Source: Candidatus Bathyarchaeia archaeon (lineage in GTDB: Archaea; Thermoproteota; Bathyarchaeia; Bathyarchaeales; DTEX01). Taken from it: a stretch of DNA of 33,246 bases. Under the pieces are notes generated by a model. That model had not been told where the DNA came from. It searched no databases and was given only the letters and a program-made list of their open reading frames with translations. The stretch is from contig JAVZNR010000014.1 in assembly GCA_038882715.1 (NCBI GenBank), positions 1 to 33,246 on the forward strand, in the 5' to 3' direction. A program made the position numbers and the translations under genes. How positions within the stretch are numbered: position 1 is the stretch's first letter; every line of letters starts with the position of its first letter. This document shows positions 15,798 through 24,158 of the stretch, one piece after another.

Positions 15798-17333
15798 TTA
15801 ACTTAAACTAATTACGTAGATGCTCATGTAGTCTTCATCAACGGTTGCCTGGTATCCGGCTCTCCTTATTTCTTCCATTGAGAGTCTAAGCCAGTAGCCA
15901 AACGATCCCCGCTCAGTATTGTCCGGGTCAATTGAGCTTAATCCGCTGTAGCCCTTCCGCCTCGCAACCTCCAGAAGAATATATTTCGTAGCCCAGTAAT
16001 CTAACGCGACAGGGTCTAGGCTCGCAGCTATAATGTTGACTCTCGTCGCCTCGTTATAAGAGGTGCTTGGCCCACCGCGCGGCACAGCGTTAACCCATAT
16101 CGCATCAATTATATTTAACGTTGGAAACCTTGTCTCAACCATCTGTGTTCCCATTCCACCAGTGCCCACGGAGTCATGTGCCCTAGCGCCAAGCATGGCT
16201 GTAAGCTTGTCTGAGACAACGCCCATATAGTGCTTTACGCATGCTGTGACGCCATATATGCTATGGGTCTTCAAGACTGGAAGATTGATCACCTTAAGCT
16301 TCCCGCCGCTATATGTTTGGTTCGCCGGGTCCCACACCCCATACTTGAAACTTATATACGTGCCGAAAGCGGTCTTAAACTTCGGGTATGAAACCATTAT
16401 TCCGGTTCTAGGGTTCCTAGTAGCGTTAACCACGTATCCGTCATCCATATCGCCCTCAAAGTACTCATTAACCCTCCTCGTGGTGATAGAATCCCAAAGA
16501 TACGTGGAGACCCTATATCCTCTGCCAGCAAAGAAGTCTACAACGCTCTGAATCGACTGCGAAATATTCTCAGCGTTATTTCTGCTCCATGCAAGGCTTC
16601 CACCTCTGCCGGATGAACCATACTGCGCTTGCCCATTATCCGCCACAACTATCTCACCGATAAAACCTTCAGGGTGGCTGAGTATCGCCTGAATAATCGC
16701 CTTAACCAGATCCGTGTTTGTTCCACCCCTCTCATCCCACTGGCTATTAACCTTTACTATTACAACGTCATCCCTTGCGATTAAGCCGCTTGGACCTTTA
16801 TTCACACCGGGTTCAGGAGATTTATAAAAAGGTAAACCACATTTACCCATCAGCTCAATTAACTTGAAGACTCCGTCGTCATTTCCTCTGGTGCCGTTTA
16901 CAACGAAGATGCTTGAGGATGGTTCGAATTTTGCCAGTTTAGCTTCAATTTTTAACCCTGCTTCCCGAACCCCCTCTCGCCTAACGTTTTCATATATGCC
17001 CCACAGTGTCAGTGAAACGCCGACGCCGACAATCGCAAGGGTTATGATGGGGATGAGCCTCTTTAAATTAGTTTTAGTTTTCTTAGAGAACCTCCAGTAA
17101 AACAGGTGTAGAATCGGATAAATGTATGTTGCCAACCAGACGTAGATATTCGCTAGAGCTGCCCTTTGGCAAGGATAAGTTATTCTTGATGGCTTTGTTC
17201 CCGTCCTAAGAATGAACCATAAGAGGCTTAGTAAACCCATTGTAAACGGGTTGCAGCATAATTCACATAACCTCACATATAGTGGAGAGATCTTTTCAAC
17301 CATTTTCGAAGAAAGGCTGCCCCAAAATTTCAT
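15798..17333 (-). CDS. DUF362-family protein with N-terminal membrane segments
   Basis: About 511 residues. The N-terminal part has three hydrophobic segments (roughly residues 29-45, 59-80 and 90-115) around GTKPSRITYPCQRAAL, a sequence common in archaeal relatives. The rest, outside the membrane by inference, is the DUF362 domain (PF04015): DDVVIVKVNSQWDERGGTNT, EIVVADNGQ, KVINLPVLKTHSIYGVTACVKHYMG, and a C-terminal DPVALDYWATKYIL. DUF362 is often linked to ferredoxin domains, but none is seen here. Function is unknown. The ATG at 17333 has GGTG eight bases upstream; an in-frame ATG at 17354 lacks one. It diverges from the DUF369-type gene across a stretch with two inverted repeats. Confidence 0.78.
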   Translation of the reverse strand: MKFWGSLSSKMVEKISPLYVRLCELCCNPFTMGLLSLLWFILRTGTKPSRITYPCQRAALANIYVWLATYIYPILHLFYWRFSKKTKTNLKRLIPIITLAIVGVGVSLTLWGIYENVRREGVREAGLKIEAKLAKFEPSSSIFVVNGTRGNDDGVFKLIELMGKCGLPFYKSPEPGVNKGPSGLIARDDVVIVKVNSQWDERGGTNTDLVKAIIQAILSHPEGFIGEIVVADNGQAQYGSSGRGGSLAWSRNNAENISQSIQSVVDFFAGRGYRVSTYLWDSITTRRVNEYFEGDMDDGYVVNATRNPRTGIMVSYPKFKTAFGTYISFKYGVWDPANQTYSGGKLKVINLPVLKTHSIYGVTACVKHYMGVVSDKLTAMLGARAHDSVGTGGMGTQMVETRFPTLNIIDAIWVNAVPRGGPSTSYNEATRVNIIAASLDPVALDYWATKYILLEVARRKGYSGLSSIDPDNTERGSFGYWLRLSMEEIRRAGYQATVDEDYMSIYVISLS

Positions 17334-17383
17334 CGCCGATACACCATACGCCATGCGATTATTGTGGTTTACTTAGGGCTCCT

Positions 17384-17426
17384 GAAAGATTAAAATCTTT
17401 CCTCTCTGCGGAGAAGAACCCCGCAG
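17384..17426. promoter_or_regulatory. Two inverted repeats between divergent genes
   Basis: GAAAGAT-TAAA-ATCTTTC (17384-17401) is a perfect 7-bp inverted repeat whose centre is a TATA-like TTTTAAT for the minus-strand DUF362 gene. Next to it CTGCGG (17406-17411) pairs with CCGCAG (17421-17426) around a 9-base loop. The first could be an operator overlying a TATA box; the second may form a hairpin. Confidence 0.4.
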
Positions 17427-17492
17427 TCTATGGGCTGAAGGGGTTTTAGCAAGTTTAATATACGTCTCTTGAGAATCTTGCTTTGATGGGTT

Positions 17493-18224
17493 ATGATGCT
17501 TGAAGTTTATTGCGGCGAATCCTCATTCGTAATGGAGATAGATGATAGATTTGAGAATGCTCTCCGCGGTAAAATACCGTTCAACACGAGCTTAAATGTC
17601 TGGAAGGAGGAAATCTACTTTCTAACGCCGATCGAAATAGATGTCTCCGGTCTAAGCGGCCAAATAAGGGTTGAGCCGGGCGGAGTATATTATTGGCCTC
17701 AGGAGAAGGGCTTCTGCGTATTTTATGGGGTTAGCCAACCATACAGCTTAGTGTACCAATTAGGCTCCTACGTGGGCGTTCTAAGCGATCTTATGGAGGT
17801 TGAAGATGGGGCTGAGGCAACAGTTAAACTTCACAGGATCTATGAACCATATTCCGGCGTGGTCTCAACGCTTAAAGCGCTGGGATTTAAGGCTTCAACC
17901 CCCATGTACAATGGAGAACGAATCGTAGAAGCCGTCAAAAATATTGATGGGGAGAGGTTTGCCTTCAAACTTTATGTGGAGGATAACGGCGCGCACATTG
18001 AGAGCGAACCATTATTTCCACGAGATTACGACCCCTTGACGCTAAAAATCATAGAGAAGCTAAAGAGGATTGCAAATCAGGGAAAATGCTCGCGTTTAGA
18101 TTTAAGTGAAGATGGTTGGATAGCTATAACTGGCTTTGTAAGCGGCAAAAATGAGCTGCAGGAAGCCATAAACGAGATGAGCGCGCTCTACTGCAAAATC
18201 ATGAAAATGCTTTTGGCAGACTAA
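17493..18224 (+). CDS. Cyclophilin-like (DUF369/PF04126) protein with extra C-terminal domain
   Basis: 243 residues. The first 115 or so match the archaeal cyclophilin-like DUF369 barrel: KEEIYFLTPIEID, then RVEPGGVYYWPQEKGFCVFYG, then SLVYQLGSYVGVL and VKLHRI at its end. The remaining 125 residues form a separate alpha/beta domain that I do not recognise (ALGFKASTPMYNGERIVEAV ... SEDGWIAITGFVSGKNELQEA). No signal peptide or catalytic motif. A TATA-like TTTAATATAC lies 30-40 bases upstream (17454-17463). A second ATG follows at once, so the start could be three bases later. Proline isomerase activity should not be assumed from the fold. Confidence 0.65.
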   Translation: MMLEVYCGESSFVMEIDDRFENALRGKIPFNTSLNVWKEEIYFLTPIEIDVSGLSGQIRVEPGGVYYWPQEKGFCVFYGVSQPYSLVYQLGSYVGVLSDLMEVEDGAEATVKLHRIYEPYSGVVSTLKALGFKASTPMYNGERIVEAVKNIDGERFAFKLYVEDNGAHIESEPLFPRDYDPLTLKIIEKLKRIANQGKCSRLDLSEDGWIAITGFVSGKNELQEAINEMSALYCKIMKMLLAD

Positions 18225-18255
18225 CCGCCTTACGGCACCCCTTCTAGAATGGGTT

Positions 18256-18267
18256 ACTTTAAAAATT
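18256..18267 (+). promoter_or_regulatory. Candidate TATA box of the MFS locus
   Basis: CTTTAAAAATTA is centred about 28 bases before the first ATG at 18290, the spacing of a leaderless archaeal message. It supports 18290 as the true start of the split transporter gene. Confidence 0.4.
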
Positions 18268-18289
18268 AAGCTTAGACAAAAGATTCGGA

Positions 18290-19533
18290 ATGATGCGGCT
18301 TCAAAAAATTTACAAGATATGCCTTAAAGACTTGGATAAGGATTACGCTCTGCTGATGCTCAGCATGTTTTTAGGCGGGTTGCTCAAGGCTTCCTAGAAG
18401 TCACCCGTACAATCTATCTTGCGCTTATAGGTTTTGACCCTATATCTATAGGTATTATAACGAGCGTGGGGTTCGGAGTAAGCGTCGTTGAATCCACTCT
18501 TTTCGGGGTGCTTTCAGACAAGTACGGTAGAAAAATATTTCTCGCGTTAGGCAACCTTATGGCAGCCATTAGATTCCTACTTTATGCTCTAAGTAAAGAT
18601 TTCTGGGTTCTCACAGTGGCGCAGGGATTAGGTGCTTTAGGTGAAGGGGCTGGCGCAGGTCAACCTGTAGTTTCAGGATATATTTCCGACAGGGAAAGGG
18701 ATGGTGTTAAACGAGCCCATATATTCAGCCTAATAGCTGTCACGAACGCCCTAGCATCCTCTATAGGCTCTCTGCTCGCCGCTCTGCCAGCATACTTGAG
18801 AGAAGCTTTAGGTTTCAGCGATGTCGAGGCGCACATAAGGCTCTTTTGGACTGGTTTCCTACTAAGCGCTTTTTCCCTAGCTCTAACAGCTCTGCTTAGA
18901 GATGTAAGCGGTGGGAAAAAGGTGGGGGAAAACCGAAAATCCGCATCCAGCGTTAAAGAGCCTTCAGCGTTAAGGGAGATAGCCGTTTACTCATTCATTA
19001 GATCAACTGACGGGTTAGCCATGGGTTTCGTATCTTCTCTAGCCCCCCTCTACTTCTATCTAAGGTTTAGCGCCAGCTCCGAGGATTTAGCGCCAGTATA
19101 CGCTTTAGCTAGATTTCTGCCAATACCATTATATTTAGTGGCCCCTCTATTAATATCGAGGCTCGGCTACGTAAAGCCTTTAATAGCGGTGCGCGCGGCT
19201 TCTGGCCTCTGCTCGCTGCTTCTAGCTGTTGCTGAAAACTTTAGCGCCGCAAGCTTGATGTTCATACTTTACATGGTTCTCGTCGAGATCGGCATGCCTT
19301 TAAGGCAGGCGTTCGCGACGGAGATAGCGGACGAGTCAACGGTGGGCTCGCTGGTGGGGGTGAGCAACTCTATTCGAACTCTTGTCAGATCCATCTCGCC
19401 AACCGCGGTAGGACACTTCTTCCAGGTATCGCAGTTTTATACGCCATTCGTTATAGGGGCTTCACTCTTCTTCTTCAACGCTGCTCAATTCCACATTTTC
19501 TACTCAAAAAGATTTCGAAGAAAATTTGTTTAA
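18290..19533 (+). pseudogene. MFS transporter split by a one-base frameshift
   Basis: The frame from the ATG at 18290 (a second ATG at 18293) gives LDKDYALLMLSMFLGG, the start of a first membrane helix, then meets a TAG at 18395. The +2 frame carries on at once with GFLEVTRTIYLALIGFDPIS, then GFGVSVVESTLFGVLSDKYGRK (the MFS loop 2-3 motif GxLSDKYGRK) and the remaining helices. Adding one G to the GGG at 18377-18379 restores a single protein of about 415 residues with about 12 helices. An internal in-frame ATG (18466) leaves 355 codons lacking the first helix and a half. Either a pseudogene or an assembly error. The substrate is unknown. Confidence 0.7.
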
Positions 19534-19608
19534 ACATTTTACGCGGATGAATGGTTAAAGAAAAATATAGGTTTAATCGAACATACCTAGATGTTTGAGG
19601 TGTTTAAA

Positions 19609-20424
19609 ATGCATATACTTTTTCTCGGCACAGGTGCGGCTGAAGGTTGGCCCGCCATATTCTGCAGATGTGATGCTTGCGCGAGGGCTAGGGCTCTTGG
19701 CGGAAGGAATCTGCGGTCTAGAAGCTCCATTCACATTAATGGGGCATATAAGGTTGACTGGCCCCCGGACACATACCTACACATGCTACGGTACAACCTC
19801 AACTTTGCCGACATCAAATACCTTTTTATAACCCATGGGCACTACGATCACCTTCACTCAGACGATCTATTTATGAGGCGTCCCCCCTTCGCCCATATGC
19901 GGGATGGAGGCGATCTACATGTATATGGCAGCCGAGAAGTTATAGGGTACATTACAAGATCTGTGGGAGAACAATCAAATTTAGGCTTAATTCTCCACGA
20001 TTTAAGGCCTTTCGAAACCGTAAAAGCGGGGGAGTTTAAGGTCACAGCCCTCCTAGCCGATCATGATCCTAACCAAACATGTTTCCTCTACCTATTTGAA
20101 TCTGGAGGCAAGGTCTTCCTGCATGGATATGATTCAGGATGGTTTCCGGAAGAGACTTGGAGGGCGCTGGAAGGCTATAGGCTGAATCTAGCTGTTCTAG
20201 ACTGCACAATGGGAGCCGCTTCATCGATGAAATATCATATGGGTTTAAAGGAGGTTATAGAGGTGAAGAGGAAAATGGTTTTAAAAGGCATTGCTGATAG
20301 AGACACGATATTTATAGCTACGCATTTCTCCCACAACGGCCTCCTACTACATGACGAGTTGACCGCTAAACTACTTCCAGAGGGAATAGAGGTCGCGTAC
20401 GATGGGCTATCAATAGAAATTTAA
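19609..20424 (+). CDS. PhnP-like metallo-beta-lactamase-fold hydrolase
   Basis: 271 residues from the ATG at 19609, chosen because GAGGTG lies seven bases before it and MHILFLGTGAAEG is the usual start of the family. The metal motif is THGHYDH (H76, H78, D80, H81). Further ligands are likely in LLADHDPNQ and THFSHNG. Three N-terminal Cys residues (C19, C21, C24, in FCRCDAC) match the cysteines that bind a structural zinc in PhnP, a cyclic phosphodiesterase. A phosphodiesterase role is therefore a reasonable guess. Gap to the DUF72 gene is 23 bases, suggesting an operon with the two genes that follow. Confidence 0.82.
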   Translation: MHILFLGTGAAEGWPAIFCRCDACARARALGGRNLRSRSSIHINGAYKVDWPPDTYLHMLRYNLNFADIKYLFITHGHYDHLHSDDLFMRRPPFAHMRDGGDLHVYGSREVIGYITRSVGEQSNLGLILHDLRPFETVKAGEFKVTALLADHDPNQTCFLYLFESGGKVFLHGYDSGWFPEETWRALEGYRLNLAVLDCTMGAASSMKYHMGLKEVIEVKRKMVLKGIADRDTIFIATHFSHNGLLLHDELTAKLLPEGIEVAYDGLSIEI

Positions 20425-20447
20425 GAATTGCATGTGGGGTGCTGGAA

Positions 20448-21362
20448 ATGATTAAGGTTGGATGTTGCGGTTACCCAGTTTCCCAGAAAAAATATTATGA
20501 AACATTCAGCTTAGTTGAGTTGAACAGCACTTTCTACACTTATCCATCGCCCATAACCGTTAGCAGGTGGCGGAAAAACGCTCCCAAAGATTTTGAGTTC
20601 ACCGTAAAGGCCCATCAGGACATAAGCCACAAATACAGGCTGAAAGTGGATCAGGCCGCTGAACCCTTTGAGAAAATTAAGCAGATATGCCGCGTACTGG
20701 AGGCAAAGATAATAGTTATACAGACCCCAGCATCCTTCATAGTAGATCACCTCAATGAGGCGAAAGAGTTCTTTAAGGGCATAAACCGCGAAGACTTCAC
20801 AATTGTCTGGGAAACACGTGGGCCTTCTTGGGAGAGCGAAGATGGATTTAAAAGGCTTAGGGATGTTTTAAGCGAGCTAGCGGTTACGCATGTGACCGAC
20901 CCGTTGAGGCTTATGCCGGCCTATGTGTCTAATGTAGCCTACTTTCGCCTTCACGGGTTGGGTGAACGCATGTATTACTATCAGTACACGAACGATGAGC
21001 TGCGAGCCTTATATGAGGTAGTTAAGGGGTTCGAGGGTTCAGAGAGAAGCGTCTATGTTCTCTTCAATAATTTATCGATGTTTGAGGACGCTAGACGATT
21101 TGTATCATTTATTAAAGAAGGATGTTTTCCGCGGTTACATGAGAGCTTCGGCGTCAACTCCATAAAATCCATTATTAGCAGGGTACGTTACCCTGCAACG
21201 AAAAACTCTTTAGCCGATAAGGTCGGTTGGAGATTAATCGAGTTTGAGGATGGGCGGCAGATTAGGCTTAAAGAATTATTGGCAAGTATACCGGCGAAAA
21301 CCTATAAAAGCCCGGAGAATGTTCTCGAAGAGATAAAAATAAATAATGAGTTTTCCATATAG
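20448..21362 (+). CDS. DUF72-family protein with C-terminal DUF2795-like extension
   Basis: 304 residues from the ATG at 20448 (GGGGTG six bases upstream; a GTG at 20439 is the alternative). Residues 1-235 are the DUF72 TIM-barrel: KVGCCGYPVSQKKYYETF, VELNSTFYTYPS, VIQTPASF, VWETRGPSW, and YFRLHG near the end. Its function is unknown. From about 250 the sequence SIISRVRYPATKNSLADKV ... LKELLASIPAKTYKSPENVLEEI looks like a DUF2795-type helical domain, a fusion I have not seen described. A CBS gene follows after 16 bases. Confidence 0.8.
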   Translation: MIKVGCCGYPVSQKKYYETFSLVELNSTFYTYPSPITVSRWRKNAPKDFEFTVKAHQDISHKYRLKVDQAAEPFEKIKQICRVLEAKIIVIQTPASFIVDHLNEAKEFFKGINREDFTIVWETRGPSWESEDGFKRLRDVLSELAVTHVTDPLRLMPAYVSNVAYFRLHGLGERMYYYQYTNDELRALYEVVKGFEGSERSVYVLFNNLSMFEDARRFVSFIKEGCFPRLHESFGVNSIKSIISRVRYPATKNSLADKVGWRLIEFEDGRQIRLKELLASIPAKTYKSPENVLEEIKINNEFSI

Positions 21363-21378
21363 TAAATTGTGATGGGTT

Positions 21379-21765
21379 TTGGGATTGAAGGATTCTGTTG
21401 AAACCATAATGAGGAGCCCTCCAGTTACCGCGCTCTTCTCGGATAGCGTTTCATCGGTTATCGAGAAAATGATTACGAACAATATTGGTGCGGTCATAGT
21501 TATGAGCGGCGGCAATCCCGTTGGTATAATAACTGAAAGAGATATAGTTGAAAAGATTGCTAGATCCAATAGGGATCCAAATAAAATCCGGGCTGAGGAG
21601 ATAATGTCCTCGCCCCTAATATCGATTGAAGCAGATAAAACCGTGAGAGACGCTCTGGCTCTTATGCGCGATAAGAAGATAAGGAGGCTGGGTGTCACAA
21701 GGAAGGGTAGACTTGTAGGCATAGTAACTGAGAGGAGAGTTCTCGACGCGCTAGCATCTCGATGA
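21379..21765 (+). CDS. Two-CBS-domain protein
   Basis: 128 residues made of two CBS motifs, about 5-65 and 70-128: IMRSPPVTALFSDSVSSVIE with PVGIITERDIVEKI, then IMSSPLISIEADKTVRDAL with LVGIVTERRVLDAL. Such stand-alone pairs bind adenine nucleotides and regulate a partner protein. The start is a TTG at 21379 (another TTG at 21385); no ATG is in frame. It lies between the DUF72 gene (16 bases away) and the nucleotidyltransferase gene (63 bases), and could regulate either. Confidence 0.85.
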   Translation: MGLKDSVETIMRSPPVTALFSDSVSSVIEKMITNNIGAVIVMSGGNPVGIITERDIVEKIARSNRDPNKIRAEEIMSSPLISIEADKTVRDALALMRDKKIRRLGVTRKGRLVGIVTERRVLDALASR

Positions 21766-21828
21766 GCAGCGCTCTCATCAGATTTCAACCTTCCATTATT
21801 TTTTAATGCTTAGGGTAGGTGAGAGACG

Positions 21829-23100
21829 ATGGTGGTCGGATCTACGTTCTCTCCGGGAGAATTAAGGGTTATAATTCCCGTGGGCGGCGTGGCGAAAAGG
21901 CTGCTACCATTAACTGCGGAGGTGTCTAAGGCCTGCGTTAGGCTTGTTAATGTTCCGCTTGTAGAGATATCGCTGTTAACGCTGGCTAAGCAGGGTGTTA
22001 GAAACTTCATTTTTGGGGTTAAAGGCTACACGAATTACAGGAGTCTGTATGATCACTTTGAGTCGGGCGTGGGCTTCTCGGCAAAGTATGGTATTGCTCC
22101 AAGGGTTCACATAAAGTATCAGCCCAATATAGATGATTATGGGAGCGCCGACTCAGTCCGCATAAACATAGAGTACTATGATATTAAAGACCCTATATTC
22201 GCGGTTCAGGGAGACAACATATTTGACATAGATTTAGAGAGTATGCTTAGGTTTCATCAGGAGAAGAAGGCATTTTTAACGGTTGGTCTTATGCCAGTTT
22301 CAGATGTAACTGGCTACGGGGTCGCTAAAATCGATAATGATCTGCGGATCTCAAAGTTTGTTGAGAAGCCAAGCCCAAAAGAAGCGCCGTCAAACCTAGC
22401 TAACACCGGGCTCTACTTATTCAGCCCCGAGGTCAAAGAGGTCTTTAAGGAAAGCGGGGTTCAAGAGATCATGCATAAAAATAAGCGGCTAGATTTCGGC
22501 TACGACTTCATACCATACCTCATAGAGACAGGTCGACCCGTTTACGGCTACGTTTTAAGCGGGGTCTGGTACGATGTCGGAACCCCGGAAAGGTATTTAG
22601 AGGCTATGAGGGGGATCCTAGACGGCAAGTTAAGGGCTCTGCAAGACTTTGGGGGTAGGATTTCAGAAGGCGAGAGGATATGGATACAGGGTGAGAGCCC
22701 GGAGGCTCTACGTAGGAGGGAAGAGATAATAAGGAGGATAAGGGAGGGAAGAATAGAGGTTGAGGGCTCGGTTCTGATTGGGAGGCACTGCGAGATATCT
22801 GACGGCGCCAGAATAGTTAACTCATGCATAGATAACTATGTTAGAATTGGCAGAAACGCCGTGATAGAGAATTCAGCGGTAATGGATAGATCGGCTATAG
22901 GCGAGAGCGCGGAAATAAAGGATAGTATAGTTGGGAGACATGTTACAGTGAACTCGAGTCAGGTCGAGAAAACTAGAATCCTCAACGTGTCGGTTATCGC
23001 GGACGATGCGTTTATTGATGCCGGATGCGAAGTGGTGTCCACAAAGATTTATCCATATAAGCATATAACTAAACAATCGCTCTACAACTCGATCATTTAA
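21829..23100 (+). CDS. Sugar-phosphate nucleotidyltransferase with left-handed beta-helix domain
   Basis: 423 residues. The N-terminal Rossmann-like domain has a GGVAKRLLPLT signature (19-29), VSKACVRLVNVPL, a metal-binding FAVQGDNIFDID, FVEKP and GVWYDVGTPERYLEA. The C-terminal part has hexapeptide-type repeats (GRHCEISDGARI, GRNAVIENSAVM, GESAEIKDSIVG), a left-handed beta-helix. It would form an NDP-sugar from a sugar-1-phosphate; the bound sugar is uncertain (glucose or mannose most likely). Residues about 262-310 form an Arg/Glu-rich linker (RRREEIIRRIREG) that is longer than usual. The ATG has GGTGAG five bases upstream. Confidence 0.87.
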   Translation: MVVGSTFSPGELRVIIPVGGVAKRLLPLTAEVSKACVRLVNVPLVEISLLTLAKQGVRNFIFGVKGYTNYRSLYDHFESGVGFSAKYGIAPRVHIKYQPNIDDYGSADSVRINIEYYDIKDPIFAVQGDNIFDIDLESMLRFHQEKKAFLTVGLMPVSDVTGYGVAKIDNDLRISKFVEKPSPKEAPSNLANTGLYLFSPEVKEVFKESGVQEIMHKNKRLDFGYDFIPYLIETGRPVYGYVLSGVWYDVGTPERYLEAMRGILDGKLRALQDFGGRISEGERIWIQGESPEALRRREEIIRRIREGRIEVEGSVLIGRHCEISDGARIVNSCIDNYVRIGRNAVIENSAVMDRSAIGESAEIKDSIVGRHVTVNSSQVEKTRILNVSVIADDAFIDAGCEVVSTKIYPYKHITKQSLYNSII

Positions 23101-23148
23101 ATTCTTTACATAAAAATATTGGGCTTTACATGTCTATTGGCTTATTCG

Positions 23149-23361
23149 CTAGAGCAGATAAGCATATATGAGGCAGCATACTATCGCCAGAATTGCGCCC
23201 ACAATACCCCAAGCAGCCCACTCGGATGAAAAAATTTGCGGGAAGACCTCAATCAATACTGGGAAAGCTTTAGAGTATACTATATTGGCGATGGCCCCCA
23301 GCATGAATCCTGTAATACCTATAGCTAATAGTGTGAGCACCACCCTAGATCTATGCCCCAT
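23149..23361 (-). CDS. Small two-helix membrane protein after cdvB
   Basis: About 70 residues, no recognised family. Helix 1 is about residues 7-27 (VVLTLLAIGITGFMLGAIAN) and helix 2 about 48-69 (AAWGIVGAILAIVCCLIYAYLL), with a short loop of about 20 residues between. The ATG at 23361 has GGAGG nine bases upstream; the in-frame ATG at 23370 has the same GGAGG directly abutting it, too close. It lies 25 bases after the CdvB-like gene on the same strand and so is probably co-transcribed. A membrane-anchoring or remodelling partner is possible but unproved. Confidence 0.65.
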   Translation of the reverse strand: MGHRSRVVLTLLAIGITGFMLGAIANIVYSKAFPVLIEVFPQIFSSEWAAWGIVGAILAIVCCLIYAYLL

Positions 23362-23386
23362 GCGGCTCATCCTCCAATATCAGTTT

Positions 23387-24031
23387 TTAGCCGAATTTTT
23401 CCCGCTCAGCTTCAGCGGGCTTTGAAGCCACCAATTCTGGGAACCTCTCCTTCGTTTTCTCCTCAGCAATCAAGGCGGCCTCTTCAAGTATCTTCCGCGC
23501 CTCTTCGCTTGTAGCCTCTAGGCCTAAGCTTACCCCGGAGACCTGCCCTGACTCAATCATCACTTCATCAAGTACACCTATTATCGCGTCTATTTCTCGC
23601 TCGGCGCTTGGAAGAACGCTTGCTATGCCGGATCGAATGTCCTTTAAGATTTCTATAGCCGGTGCTATGGCGGCTGCCACATTGCCGACAAATGTTATCG
23701 TGTTGAGGCGCAGAGAAACCCTTTCAAGGGCTAGCTTAGCGTTAAGCATGAGATTCATGGTTTTCCTCAGCTCAGCGAGCTCATTAGCGTACATTGTCGC
23801 CCTTCTCATATCGTGATTTGAGTAGGCGTCAACAATCTTGGAGAAAAGGGATTTATCCCTCTGGCTCATGCCGTTTATGGCGCCTTCAAGCGCCTGAATC
23901 TGCGCGTCTATACGCTTAGTGGCCAGCGAAATCTTGTATTTAAGCGGCTGGCTCGGTTTAACCGCACCTACAATCTTATCCACTACGTTGTCTTCCGCTC
24001 TTCCTTCCCACTCCTTACTAAATTCCGACAT
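23387..24031 (-). CDS. cdvB: ESCRT-III/CdvB-family protein
   Basis: A 214-residue, highly helical protein with the Snf7/CdvB pattern: a basic N-terminal region (about 30-45: LKYKISLATKRIDAQIQALE), then RDKSLFSKIVDAYSNHDMRRATMYANELAELRK, then a long helix (LMLNAKLALERVSLRLNTI), then a more acidic C-terminal part (EEARKILEEAALIAEEKTKERFPEL). In TACK archaea these polymers drive membrane scission in cell division. The length is that of CdvB1/B2-type paralogues, without an obvious winged-helix end. No cdvA or cdvC is in the window, so the main division operon lies elsewhere. A small membrane protein follows at once. Confidence 0.85.
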   Translation of the reverse strand: MSEFSKEWEGRAEDNVVDKIVGAVKPSQPLKYKISLATKRIDAQIQALEGAINGMSQRDKSLFSKIVDAYSNHDMRRATMYANELAELRKTMNLMLNAKLALERVSLRLNTITFVGNVAAAIAPAIEILKDIRSGIASVLPSAEREIDAIIGVLDEVMIESGQVSGVSLGLEATSEEARKILEEAALIAEEKTKERFPELVASKPAEAEREKFG

Positions 24032-24158
24032 TTACAATCACGAAAAGTGGTGGAGCGCTGAGAATATTTGAGCCTTATTATCATTGCGGTATCTATATGC
24101 TTAACATGCGCTTCATCTCAACAATAAATATGATGGAGAATTAAGTAAACATATGGGC

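Noticed and set aside
23149-24031. Complete cdvABC division operon
   Set aside because: Only one CdvB-like gene and a small membrane protein are present; no CdvA coiled coil or Vps4 ATPase was found.
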